This document shows, one piece after another, positions 34,535 through 43,871 of a stretch of DNA of 64,000 nucleotides. The notes beneath the pieces were generated by a model. The model did no database searches, had not been told where the DNA came from, and was given only the letters and a program-made list of their open reading frames with translations. Position numbers and translations under genes: made by a program. The stretch lies in assembly GCA_965263375.1 (NCBI GenBank), contig OZ253669.1, positions 1,798,001-1,862,000 on the forward strand. Direction: 5' to 3'. This stretch comes from JAJFFW01 sp965263375 (GTDB lineage: Bacteria; Pseudomonadota; Alphaproteobacteria; Caulobacterales; Parvularculaceae). Positions within the stretch are counted from its first letter, which is position 1. The number at the start of each line of letters is the position of its first letter.

Positions 34535-37500
34535 GTGATGATCAAATTTTCCGCCCTCAACGAGAATTTTAAAGCAGCCCTTAATGCTGTTGCGGCGCTT
34601 ATGGTCATCGCGGCTGCTTTGTTAGCGACCAACACGGCGGCAATTGCGGCGGGCGGGGAAAAACCACGCGATGTTGATTATTCAAAAGTAACCGCACCAC
34701 CCGCGCCTGTTTATCAAGATCTTTTTGATGTGGCCCTAAAAAGTGATGGTTGCCTGACCTGTCATACCAAAACCGATGCGCCGACTATGCATAATCCGGC
34801 AGCGGATATTCGCCTTGGCTGCACCGATTGTCATGGGGGCGACGCCTCCATCTTTGCGGATAAAGGCCTTGATAAAAACAGTGATGCTTACGTTGCATTT
34901 CGTGATGAAGCGCATGTTCTGCCGAAATATCCAAAAACTTGGCATTACCCAAGCTCGGCCAATCCAAAACGCAGCTATACGCTTTTAAACAAAGAATCTC
35001 CTGAGTTTGTTCGGTTCGTAAATCCATCAGATTACCGTGTGGCGCGCGAAGCGTGTGGTTCTTGCCACCTGCGCGATATCATGGCGGCCGAACGCTCCTT
35101 GATGGCGACAGGCGCGATGCTTTGGGGCGGCGCAGCATATAATAACGGCATTTTGCCCTTCAAAAATTATGTGCTTGGCGAATCCTACACCCGTGACGGC
35201 GAGCCGGCCGTAACCTGTTCGCCGGGCGATCCAGTGGAAGACGGCCCCATGGGATGTCCCAATGTGCCGTCTAAGGCCGCGATGGCCCGCGGCGCTTTAG
35301 CTTTCCTAGCCCCGTTGCCAACCTGGCATGTCTTGCCGCCAGCAGACGTCTTCCGTGTTTTTGAGCGTGGTGGACGGAATATCCTAACGCAATTTGCCGA
35401 GGTGGGCCTTCCCAACGCCGCCGGTCAGTTGCAACGTTTGGAAGAGCCTGGTCGGCCAGATTTGCGGCAATCAAACCGCGGGCCGGGCACCGGGCTGCGC
35501 GTTGCGATCCCGGCGCTTAATATTCACAAGACCCGGCTAAATGATCCTTTCACCTGGTTTATGGGAACGAATGATCAGCCGGGGGATTACCGTAATTCCG
35601 GCTGTGCGTCCTGTCATGTCGTCTACGCCAATGATCGCGAGCCGCGCCATTCTTTGACATATGCGAAATTTGGACGAGACGGCCAAACCCAAACGGTTGA
35701 CCCCACAATTTCCAAAAAGGAAAAAGGCCACCCGATTGAGCATCGCTTTACCCGATCAATCCCAACTGCACAGTGTATGAATTGCCATATGCATCAGCCG
35801 AATATGTTTATGAACACTTATCTCGGCTATACAATGTGGGATTACGAATCCGACGCCCCTCATATGTGGCCGGAAAAACAAAAATATCCGACCATGGAAG
35901 AACAGCGCAAAGTGCTGGACCGTAACCCGGAAGGCGCAGCGGTACGCGGCAAATGGGCGGATGTTGACTTTCTGCGCAATGTTTATGACCTCAACGAAAA
36001 TTTAAGCGACACCCAATTTGCCGATTATCACGGCCATGGCTGGAACTTCCGTGCGATTTTAAAGCGCGACCGCAAGGGCAATCTGCTCGATGCTGAGGGG
36101 AATATTGTTGATCCGGATGATCCAGAAAAATGGCGCAAGAAGGGCGAAGGAAAGTTCGTAGAGGTCGGCACGAACCCAGGTAAAACGGTTCATATGATGT
36201 CGATCCATGCGGAAGTCGGCATGCAATGCGCCGATTGTCACTATGCGCAAGACAGTCATGGCACCGGCTATATTCATGGCGAGGTCGCGACCGCTGTCGA
36301 AATCCGCTGCAAAGATTGCCACGGCACGGCGCAGGAATATCCGACCTTGCGCACGACGGGCCCCGCCGCATCACCGCAAGGCAAAAACCTTAGCATCTTG
36401 CGAAACCCCGACGGGCGTTATCGCTTTGAATGGGTGCGCCGAAAAGGGCGTAAAGTCCTTGTCCAACGTTCTATCATTGACCCGGATCTTGAGTGGGAAG
36501 TCTCACTCGTAAAAGACACGGTGAACCCCAAATCACCGAGTTACAACGCCAAGGCGGCCCGGTCAAAGCTTATGTCGATGAACAAACAGGGGAAGATGGT
36601 TTGGGGCAAAAAGGCTGACCTTGCTAATCTGGCGCATAAAGACGAAGAGATGGAGTGTTACACCTGTCACTTGTCGTGGACGACCTCTTGCGCCGGGTGT
36701 CACTTGCCCATCGAAGCAAACTGGCAAGCGGATTCGCACCACTATGACGGTGAAACAACGCGGAACTATGCGACTTATAACCCTCAAGTGGCGCGCGACC
36801 AGATGTTCCAGCTCGGCAAACACCAAGATACCAAAAACAATACGGTGGCGCCGGTTCGTTCATCTTCTGCGCTGATCTTATCATCCACCAATGTCAACCG
36901 TGAGCGGATTTACGTACAACAACCGCCTGTCTCCGCTCCGGGATATTCAAGCCAGGCGTTCGCCCCCCACTTCCCTCATACGGCGCGTAAGACGGAGACA
37001 AAAACCTGTACCGACTGCCATTTGTCGGCGGAGGGCGACAATAATGCGATCATGGCGCAACTTTTATTGCTGGGTACAAATTTTGTGAACTTTGTCGGCA
37101 TCCATTCCTGGGTTGGCTTAGACGGCGGCGTCGAGGCGGTGCGCGTCACAGAATGGGATGAACCGCAAGCGGTCTTCGGCTCATACCTTCATAAATATGC
37201 GTATCCTGATTACTACAAAGCGCATGTGGAGCGAAATGATCGGGAACTTATCAACTGGACTCGCGGTAAAACCTTTGACGTCTCTAATAAATTGTCAGGT
37301 GAAACCGGCGCCTTAGAAGAGATCGCCAATGTCACCCAAGACGCCAATGGCGCCGTTGGCTGTCTTCAGTTGCGGGGCGAATATCTCTATGCGGTTGAGG
37401 GTAAAGGCGGTTTCCGCGCCTTTGATGTGGCGAGCATCTCAAACAAGGGCTTTTCTGAGCGGCTTATAACCGCGCCATTCTCACCGCTTGGTCACGACAC

Positions 37501-38479
37501 GCATTTAAATACGAAAAATGCCACATGTGTGGCGTTACCGACGAACCAGCCGATCAATCCTGTACGCAACACTGAGATGATGCAGAAGGAAAATAAAGAA
37601 CAACCCTTCCACCCGCTTTATAATTATGCAGTTGTCACTGACGCGGAAGAAGGCTTGATCCTTGTGGATATTAACACCCTGGCTGATGGCGAACCGCGCA
37701 ATAATTTCTTCAAACGCGCGGTCACTTGGAACGAAGGTAACATCTTAGCCGGCGCGCGTCATATAACACTTGGCGGCCATTACGCCTATATCGCGGCGGA
37801 TGCGGGACTTGTCGTTGTGGACCTTAATGATCCACTAAACCCAAAAACTTCTGCTGTTCTGCCCTTGAATGATATGCGCGCAAGCGCCCTACAGTTCCGC
37901 TATTTATATGTGACGGATGCAGATGGGTTAAAGGTCGTAGACGTCACCAATCTAGGCGCGCCCAAATTGGTGCAAGACGCACTTGTGCCGCTTAAAGATG
38001 CGCAACGGATTTATCTTGCGCGCACCTACGCCTATGTTGCCGCAAAGGACGAAGGCTTGGTGATTGTCGATATTGAAAAGGCCGAACAACCAAAAATCTT
38101 CCAGAAATTTACAGCAGACGGCGCATTAAACGACGCGCGCGACGTCATCGTCGCCACCACGAATGCTTCCCTCTTCGCTTATGTGGCGGATGGTCAGAAC
38201 GGTCTAAAAGTCTTACAATTGACGAGCCCGTCCTCTCAACCGAATTTCTATGGTTTCTCGCCTGAACCAAAACCCGAGTTGATCGCGTGGCGCAAAACCA
38301 AAAAGCCCGCCTTAGCGCTTTCAAAGGGGTTAGACCGTGACCGGGCCGTCGACGAGAGCGGCCATCAAATGGCGGTCTTTGGGCGACTGGGTTCCAGACC
38401 ATTCACTCGAAAAGAGATGGAAACACTCTTTCTACGGGAAAATGGCGAACCATATTTCGTGTCTGATGAGGTAAAATAA
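34535..38479 (+). CDS. Giant decaheme cytochrome c with C-terminal LVIVD repeats
   Basis: The 1314-residue protein has a signal peptide (about 15-39, ending AAIAAGG) and ten CxxCH heme sites spread over residues 70-850 (CLTCH, CTDCH, CGSCH, CASCH, CMNCH, CADCH, CKDCH, CYTCH, CAGCH, CTDCH). The last 350 residues contain no heme sites but repeat units of the LVIVD type (GLILVDI, GLVVVDL, GLKVVDV, GLVIVDI, GLKVLQL), which form a beta-propeller-like surface. It is secreted and could be a terminal reductase or oxidase, or the outer electron carrier. It follows the barrel gene by 10 bp. The size and the heme plus propeller combination are unusual; I do not recognise a characterised homologue. Confidence 0.88.
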   Translation: MMIKFSALNENFKAALNAVAALMVIAAALLATNTAAIAAGGEKPRDVDYSKVTAPPAPVYQDLFDVALKSDGCLTCHTKTDAPTMHNPAADIRLGCTDCHGGDASIFADKGLDKNSDAYVAFRDEAHVLPKYPKTWHYPSSANPKRSYTLLNKESPEFVRFVNPSDYRVAREACGSCHLRDIMAAERSLMATGAMLWGGAAYNNGILPFKNYVLGESYTRDGEPAVTCSPGDPVEDGPMGCPNVPSKAAMARGALAFLAPLPTWHVLPPADVFRVFERGGRNILTQFAEVGLPNAAGQLQRLEEPGRPDLRQSNRGPGTGLRVAIPALNIHKTRLNDPFTWFMGTNDQPGDYRNSGCASCHVVYANDREPRHSLTYAKFGRDGQTQTVDPTISKKEKGHPIEHRFTRSIPTAQCMNCHMHQPNMFMNTYLGYTMWDYESDAPHMWPEKQKYPTMEEQRKVLDRNPEGAAVRGKWADVDFLRNVYDLNENLSDTQFADYHGHGWNFRAILKRDRKGNLLDAEGNIVDPDDPEKWRKKGEGKFVEVGTNPGKTVHMMSIHAEVGMQCADCHYAQDSHGTGYIHGEVATAVEIRCKDCHGTAQEYPTLRTTGPAASPQGKNLSILRNPDGRYRFEWVRRKGRKVLVQRSIIDPDLEWEVSLVKDTVNPKSPSYNAKAARSKLMSMNKQGKMVWGKKADLANLAHKDEEMECYTCHLSWTTSCAGCHLPIEANWQADSHHYDGETTRNYATYNPQVARDQMFQLGKHQDTKNNTVAPVRSSSALILSSTNVNRERIYVQQPPVSAPGYSSQAFAPHFPHTARKTETKTCTDCHLSAEGDNNAIMAQLLLLGTNFVNFVGIHSWVGLDGGVEAVRVTEWDEPQAVFGSYLHKYAYPDYYKAHVERNDRELINWTRGKTFDVSNKLSGETGALEEIANVTQDANGAVGCLQLRGEYLYAVEGKGGFRAFDVASISNKGFSERLITAPFSPLGHDTHLNTKNATCVALPTNQPINPVRNTEMMQKENKEQPFHPLYNYAVVTDAEEGLILVDINTLADGEPRNNFFKRAVTWNEGNILAGARHITLGGHYAYIAADAGLVVVDLNDPLNPKTSAVLPLNDMRASALQFRYLYVTDADGLKVVDVTNLGAPKLVQDALVPLKDAQRIYLARTYAYVAAKDEGLVIVDIEKAEQPKIFQKFTADGALNDARDVIVATTNASLFAYVADGQNGLKVLQLTSPSSQPNFYGFSPEPKPELIAWRKTKKPALALSKGLDRDRAVDESGHQMAVFGRLGSRPFTRKEMETLFLRENGEPYFVSDEVK

Positions 38480-38605
38480 TCGTCAGCACTAATTACGATG
38501 CGCTGCAGCGTGACCGGTTGGGCCCGGGGATGCTAAGCTAAAGCGTAAATATGTGGGCTAGCCGCTCTGGTCACGATCAGTGCGGCCAAATATCGGGGTG
38601 CGGAC

Positions 38606-41158
38606 ATGTGGGGCATGGTCCTTGGAATTGTGATCGTTTTAACGATCGCCGTATTAATAGCGCCGGTCGCAAAGCGCCTGCGTTTTCCCTATACAGTATT
38701 ACTGGCGCTCGTGGGGGTCGGCTTAGGATTTCTGGCGCAATATCTAGGGGTGATAGAAAGCGGCGCTGAAATCGCTAGCGGCGATCACCAGAATGCAGGA
38801 CATGAAGCTGGCCACGACGCCCATCATGGGGGCGGCCCCGCCTGGCGTCAGGTCATCGAGTCAATTGTCGGATTACGCATTACCTCTGACGTAATTTTAT
38901 TTTTGTTCTTACCCGCCCTTGTCTTTGAAAGTGCGTTATCGCTTGATCTGCGCAAGCTGATGGCTGAAATGGGCTCAATTTTATTTCTAGCGATTGTTGG
39001 GCTTTTAATCTCTATGGTAATTGTCGGCCTTTCAATCGCTAGTTTTTCAGGGATGTCGATTGTTGTTTGCTTGCTTCTTGGCGCCATCGTTTCCGCTACC
39101 GACCCCGTTGCAGTCATTGCTCTATTTAAGGACCTAAACGCCCCCAAAAGATTAACGGTGCTCGTGGAAGGCGAAAGCCTGTTCAACGATGCAACGGCTA
39201 TTGTCGTCTCGTCTATCCTTTTGGCTATGCTTACGTCGAACGTAGCGTTTGATGTTGGGTCAAGCCTTATGCAATTTATCATTGTTTTTCTCGGCGGTAT
39301 CATCGTTGGCGGGCTTATCGCACGCCCGGCCGCATGGTTGATGGGCGCTTTTCGCCGTGATTCTCTAATTATCCTGACGCTCACTGTCACCCTGCCCTTT
39401 ATCGCCTTCATCGTGGCCGAGCACTTCCTGCACTTATCCGGCGTTATGGCGGTTGTCGCTTGCGGCCTTACGATTGGCTCCATAGGCCGGCGACTGGTCC
39501 CTCCTCAGGTCTTTGAAGAAGTAGAACATGCCTGGCACCAACTAGGCTTCTGGGCGACATCGCTAATTTTTATCCTGGTGGGGCTTGCCGTCCCGCGCAT
39601 GCTCGGCGGCGACATCATATCCTATTGGGATGATGTCTTGCTTCTCATTGGCACGGCGACTTTAGCGCGTGTCGCAATTATCTACGGAATTTTACCGGTT
39701 CTATCACGGTATGGCGTCGGCCAAGCGATCAGCCTTGGCTATCAATCCATTATGTTCTGGGGCGGTTTGCGCGGGGCCGTCTCCCTCGCGCTTGCATTAA
39801 TCGTTCTTGAATCAGATGGCGTCAGCCAAGAGGCGCGCAACTTTATCGCCGTTATGGTCACAAGCTTTGTGATGTACACGTTGCTTTTTCAGGCAACGAC
39901 TATAAACCACCTTATGCGTTTATTTGGGTTGGATAAGCTGTCGCCCGCCGATGAAAACCTGCGGGACCGCTCCCTTTCACATGCACTGGAAAGCGTGCGG
40001 GATTCAATTGACGGGTTTGCAAAATTCCATGAGGTCAATGAAACACAGCGTAGTGATGTGGTCGCACGCTATGATGATGCCATTGAAGCAGCCCGACGCC
40101 GGTCGGATAAGACAGGCGCCCTGTCCATCGAAGAATGGGTCGGCGTCGGCGTTTCAATGGCGCTTGCCCAAGAACGACAGTTATATCTAACGCGCTTTGG
40201 CGAAGGCTTTGCAACAACGGGACATTTACGTGATGCGTTGGCGCGGCTTGACGAGATCACGGATCTTGCCGCCGAAAATGTGAGCAATTGGGACCAAGTC
40301 TCGTCAAGAACCGTTGCTTTCCGCGGCAGTTTTAAAACATCGCTCAGTGTGCAACGCTTTACTGGGTGGACGGGTCCACTTGCGCGCGCCTTAGCCCGCC
40401 GCCTTAGCGTTATGACTTTCATTCGCCAAGTCCTGCGCGAGCAACGGCGCGGCGGGATAGAAGATATTGAAAAGTTACTGCCTGAGACGGCTCGCGCGCC
40501 ATTTAGTGCGCTGATTGAAAGGCGCTATCGCACTGTCGCTGATAGCGTTGACGCTCTCGCACTGCAATATCCTGCCTATGCCGCCGCTTTACACAAGCGT
40601 GATCTAACTCTGGCTGGTCTTCGCCTTGAAGAGAGTGCTTATGATCACTTGCTGGAGCAATCGGTTATTGGCCCGGAAATTCATGGTGATCTTTTAAAGC
40701 GAGTGTCTGACGACAAGGGCGGCCGTTTGCCGAGGTTGAAACTTAAGCTTGATCCCTTATCCCTAATCGTTAAAGCCCCCTATTTTTCGGGCCTGAGACG
40801 GCAAAACCAAAAGCGCATTGCGCGTCTTTTAAAGACGAAATTCGCCGTGCCTGGTGAAACGATTATCACACGGGGCGAAGTCGGTGAAGAAATGTACTTT
40901 ATCGCAAGCGGCGCCGTTAAGGTGAAACTTCAAGAAGCCGATGACATTACTCTTGGCACGGATGACTTTTTTGGCGAGCTGGCGTTGGTCACGAGCGCGC
41001 CGCGCAATGCAGATGTTCAAGCCCTAGGGTTTTGCACTTTGTTAGCGTTGCATAAAAAAGATCTTCACACCTTTTTGAAACGCCACCCCAATAGCCGGGA
41101 AAAAATCCGGCAAATCGCTTCAGAACGCCTTGGCGGCGCCCAAGCGATAGAGCTTTAA
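38606..41158 (+). CDS. CPA1-type Na+/H+ antiporter with C-terminal cNMP-binding domain
   Basis: The 850-residue protein has 12 or so helices (about 1-430) with the CPA1 signatures ATDPVAVIALFKDL and EGESLFNDATAIV (ND pair for ion binding), and GGLRGAVSLALAL. A His-rich loop (HQNAGHEAGHDAHHGG, about 60-75) sits after the second helix. A long cytoplasmic helical region follows, and residues about 720-840 form a cyclic-nucleotide domain with an intact cassette (FFGELALVTSAPRNADV). It should exchange Na+ or K+ for H+ under cyclic-nucleotide control. It starts 126 bp after the decaheme cytochrome on the same strand and converges with ccmI with a 12-bp gap. Confidence 0.9.
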   Translation: MWGMVLGIVIVLTIAVLIAPVAKRLRFPYTVLLALVGVGLGFLAQYLGVIESGAEIASGDHQNAGHEAGHDAHHGGGPAWRQVIESIVGLRITSDVILFLFLPALVFESALSLDLRKLMAEMGSILFLAIVGLLISMVIVGLSIASFSGMSIVVCLLLGAIVSATDPVAVIALFKDLNAPKRLTVLVEGESLFNDATAIVVSSILLAMLTSNVAFDVGSSLMQFIIVFLGGIIVGGLIARPAAWLMGAFRRDSLIILTLTVTLPFIAFIVAEHFLHLSGVMAVVACGLTIGSIGRRLVPPQVFEEVEHAWHQLGFWATSLIFILVGLAVPRMLGGDIISYWDDVLLLIGTATLARVAIIYGILPVLSRYGVGQAISLGYQSIMFWGGLRGAVSLALALIVLESDGVSQEARNFIAVMVTSFVMYTLLFQATTINHLMRLFGLDKLSPADENLRDRSLSHALESVRDSIDGFAKFHEVNETQRSDVVARYDDAIEAARRRSDKTGALSIEEWVGVGVSMALAQERQLYLTRFGEGFATTGHLRDALARLDEITDLAAENVSNWDQVSSRTVAFRGSFKTSLSVQRFTGWTGPLARALARRLSVMTFIRQVLREQRRGGIEDIEKLLPETARAPFSALIERRYRTVADSVDALALQYPAYAAALHKRDLTLAGLRLEESAYDHLLEQSVIGPEIHGDLLKRVSDDKGGRLPRLKLKLDPLSLIVKAPYFSGLRRQNQKRIARLLKTKFAVPGETIITRGEVGEEMYFIASGAVKVKLQEADDITLGTDDFFGELALVTSAPRNADVQALGFCTLLALHKKDLHTFLKRHPNSREKIRQIASERLGGAQAIEL

Positions 41159-41170
41159 GCAATAGCGGGC

Positions 41171-42871
41171 CTAAAGTTCGCTCATTAAAGACTTAACTTG
41201 TGCGGCTTCCGGCCCTTCTGGCGGCAAGACTGCTAACGCCTTTTCCCAATATTGACGGGCGGCCGATTTATTACCGCGTTGTTGGGCCGTCACCCCCAAA
41301 AAGAAAAGAGCAAATGGCTGATTTCCATCAAGACTATTAATCTTTGTCAAAACTTTATGGGTTTCATCATCGATCAAGGACTTAGATTGATCAAGGCTGG
41401 CAAGCCGTGCTTGGGCGTACGCGATTTGAGTTTCAACATCTTGGGGCGCCATCTCAGCAGCCTTAGAAAAAGCGGAGATGCTTTTTTGCGTATCGCCAAT
41501 CACACGATATGATCGGCCCAGCATAATCCATCCTTCAAGATCATCTGGGTTTTCCTCAAGACGCGCGGCAAGGCCGCCAACCATCCCTTCGATCATCGCT
41601 GTGCGTTCTTCATCAGACAGATCGGCGGCGGCGGCCATTTGTTCCTGTGTCGGCCCCTTGCGTTGGGCATGGGGTTGTGGTTGCGGGTCATTCCTGGCGA
41701 CAGGCGGCGTTATAAGCGCGCCGCTGTTGATTTGCGCTTCAAGGGCTTCAATCTCACGCAATACGAATGGCGCGTTGGCGTAACGCTTTTTCGCTCGCAC
41801 GATAGTATCAATCGTTTTTTTATCGTTACCTTGCGCCGCATAGGCACGAATAAGGTCCATCCAAACTGTATAAGGAGGATCGCCTACAAAAATTTCATTT
41901 TCAAGGACTTCTGGGGCGATGATGCTAATAACTGGTGCGCTAACGTTTGACGCAACAGTTTGAGGCGAAGAAGGTTGTTCAACACCGGACATCCGGTTAA
42001 TCTCACCACGAACAATCATCACCCATGGCGCACCCTCAGGCGCATTTTCTGCAAGAGACTTTAGCGCCGCGAGCGCGGCGTCTTTATCGCCTGATTGCTC
42101 AAGCCCTAACGCTTTATAAAAACGCGCGCGCGGTTCATCCGCATCAATGGCCAAGGCGCGATCGAGCGCCGCATCAGCTTCGTCGGTAATAACGCCGCCT
42201 GCCGCCATGGCCAAGGATTCAGCCGCCGCAGCGTGTAGATAGGCAAGATCGGGCGCCAATTCAGCAGCGCGAGAAAACGCCTCAGCCGCATCAGAAAATT
42301 GGTTTAGTTGCGCGTGGCTTTCAGCCAGCATAATCCATCCGTCACGATCATCCGGATTATTCGCCAATTTTTGTTTTAACTTTTCAATGGATTGAGATAA
42401 AGACGGCGCACCATCACCGCCGCTCAACAAGCTTGACTGCCCCTCGTCTGCATTGGCTTGAATAGCGCCAAGCTGAACCGCAGACGCCCTTGCTATTTCT
42501 TGGCCCCGCTGCGTATCGTTCATACCCGGATTACCAATTGAGGCATATAACGCCAATGCAGCAATTGGCGCAGCAGCGACGAGCATCATAATCGCTTGCT
42601 TGCTTGTGCTGCTGATAGGTTTGCTTTGTTTGGATTGGCTCCGCCGATATTCAGCGAGCAAGCGTCGGCGCGTTTCCTGACCTGCTTCCTCAGCTAACGC
42701 ATCCGTTAAATCGCCAAGGGCGCGCGCCTGATCAATATCTTTTAGTTGCTCAGCAAGGTAATCAGTCTCATCGACGGCAGCATTTGAAACAGTTTTCCCG
42801 GCCCGAAACATTGGCGCAGCTAAAAAAAACAAAACAGCGAAAACGGTGATGACGCAAAAAATCCAAATCAT
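41171..42871 (-). CDS. ccmI: Cytochrome c-type biogenesis protein CcmI
   Basis: The protein has an N-terminal helix (WIFCVITVFAVLFFLAAPMF), a cytoplasmic segment (about 30-95), a second helix (IMMLVAAAPIAALALYA) and a periplasmic region with tandem TPRs (DRDGWIMLAESHAQLNQFSDAAEAF and DLEGWIMLGRSYRVIGDTQKS, quoted in parts). This two-part layout defines CcmI, which delivers apocytochrome c to CcmFH. At about 566 residues it is longer than the E. coli equivalent segment because of an extra TPR block. The start ATG overlaps the ccmH stop (TGATG); a TTG just before it is possible. Confidence 0.9.
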   Translation of the reverse strand: MIWIFCVITVFAVLFFLAAPMFRAGKTVSNAAVDETDYLAEQLKDIDQARALGDLTDALAEEAGQETRRRLLAEYRRSQSKQSKPISSTSKQAIMMLVAAAPIAALALYASIGNPGMNDTQRGQEIARASAVQLGAIQANADEGQSSLLSGGDGAPSLSQSIEKLKQKLANNPDDRDGWIMLAESHAQLNQFSDAAEAFSRAAELAPDLAYLHAAAAESLAMAAGGVITDEADAALDRALAIDADEPRARFYKALGLEQSGDKDAALAALKSLAENAPEGAPWVMIVRGEINRMSGVEQPSSPQTVASNVSAPVISIIAPEVLENEIFVGDPPYTVWMDLIRAYAAQGNDKKTIDTIVRAKKRYANAPFVLREIEALEAQINSGALITPPVARNDPQPQPHAQRKGPTQEQMAAAADLSDEERTAMIEGMVGGLAARLEENPDDLEGWIMLGRSYRVIGDTQKSISAFSKAAEMAPQDVETQIAYAQARLASLDQSKSLIDDETHKVLTKINSLDGNQPFALFFLGVTAQQRGNKSAARQYWEKALAVLPPEGPEAAQVKSLMSEL

Positions 42872-43338
42872 CAATCGCGCTCTTTAATCATTGTTTGTAC
42901 TATCTTTTCGTCTTCTTCGCTTAACGGCGTGGCAGCTAGAGGCTTTTGGAACCGCTTAAGGGAAAAATATGCAAAGGCCCCAGCGGTAATCACCATAAGA
43001 AACGGAAAGCCCCATAAAATGACTGTGTTGTGTTGAACACGGGGTTTCAACAACACATAGTCACCATAACGATCAACCAGGTAATTAATCGCCTCGCTAT
43101 CACTATCGCCTGCGCTTATTCTTTCGCGCACTAACATCCGCAAGTCGCGGGCGAGCGGCGCATCCGATTCCGCAATCGACTGACTTTGGCAAACAACACA
43201 GCGAAGCTGAGTGTCAAGGGCGCGGGCGCGCGCTTCTAGCATAGGATCATCGAGCGCATCATCAGGATGAGACGCGAAAGCGGTCATGCTTAGAAAAGCA
43301 AACCCTATCAAAGAAAATGTAGCGAGAATGTTTTTCAT
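42871..43338 (-). CDS. ccmH: Cytochrome c-type biogenesis protein CcmH
   Basis: A 155-residue protein starting at ATG 43338, which overlaps the ccmG stop by 4 bp (ATGA) and opens a signal peptide (MKNILATFSLIGFAFLSMTAFA). It has the LRCVVCQSQSIAESDAPLARDLR motif in parts (CxxC thiols about residue 42-45), the three-helix bundle, and a C-terminal helix (VILWGFPFLMVITAGAFAYF). It reduces the apocytochrome disulfide for heme ligation in the periplasm. A frame-broken second copy lies at 10868-11311. Confidence 0.95.
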   Translation of the reverse strand: MKNILATFSLIGFAFLSMTAFASHPDDALDDPMLEARARALDTQLRCVVCQSQSIAESDAPLARDLRMLVRERISAGDSDSEAINYLVDRYGDYVLLKPRVQHNTVILWGFPFLMVITAGAFAYFSLKRFQKPLAATPLSEEDEKIVQTMIKERD

Positions 43339-43871
43339 GACGCTTCTAATTCCGCGATTAAAGGCGCGAGCGTCGTTCGCCATATTTTATCAGTGATTGG
43401 ACCAATATGCTTATACCGTACGCGCCCAGTTTTATCGATGATAAAAGTTTCTGGGGCGCCAGTAACGCCAAAATCAATCACGGTGCGCCCTTCTTGGTCA
43501 TCGCCGATTAAGGTATAGGGATCACCATGTTTGTTTAGCCAGGCGGTTCCATCACCGGGTTTATCTTTCCAATTTAAACCATAAATCGGAACACCCCTGG
43601 CTGATAACTTCATCAAAAATGGGTGCTCAACCGTGCATGCGATGCACCAGGAACCAAACACATTGACGAGTGCAACCTTACCGGTCAAATCAGCGGACGA
43701 AAATCCGCGTTCATATCCTTCGATTGGCGGCAACTCGAAAACAGGCATGGGCCGGTCAATAAGCTCTGAGGGAATATGGGAAGGGTCCCGTGTTAACCCA
43801 ACGGCAAATGCTATCGCAAGGACTAAAAACAACGATATGGGCGCTAAAAGCACTAATCTTGAAAGGTTCAT
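43335..43871 (-). CDS. ccmG: Thiol:disulfide interchange protein CcmG/DsbE
   Basis: A 178-residue membrane-anchored thioredoxin-fold protein with an N-terminal helix (LLAPISLFLVLAIAFAVG), the active site GSWCIACTVEHPFL (CxxC near residue 76) and the cis-Pro loop TGAPETFIID. It keeps the apocytochrome heme-binding thiols reduced. Overlaps ccmF and ccmH by 4 bp on each side, so the four genes are translationally coupled. Confidence 0.95.
   Translation of the reverse strand: MNLSRLVLLAPISLFLVLAIAFAVGLTRDPSHIPSELIDRPMPVFELPPIEGYERGFSSADLTGKVALVNVFGSWCIACTVEHPFLMKLSARGVPIYGLNWKDKPGDGTAWLNKHGDPYTLIGDDQEGRTVIDFGVTGAPETFIIDKTGRVRYKHIGPITDKIWRTTLAPLIAELEAS

Noticed and set aside
38848..39483. 211-codon minus-strand frame inside the antiporter gene
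   Set aside because: It is antisense to the membrane domain with intact CPA1 motifs.
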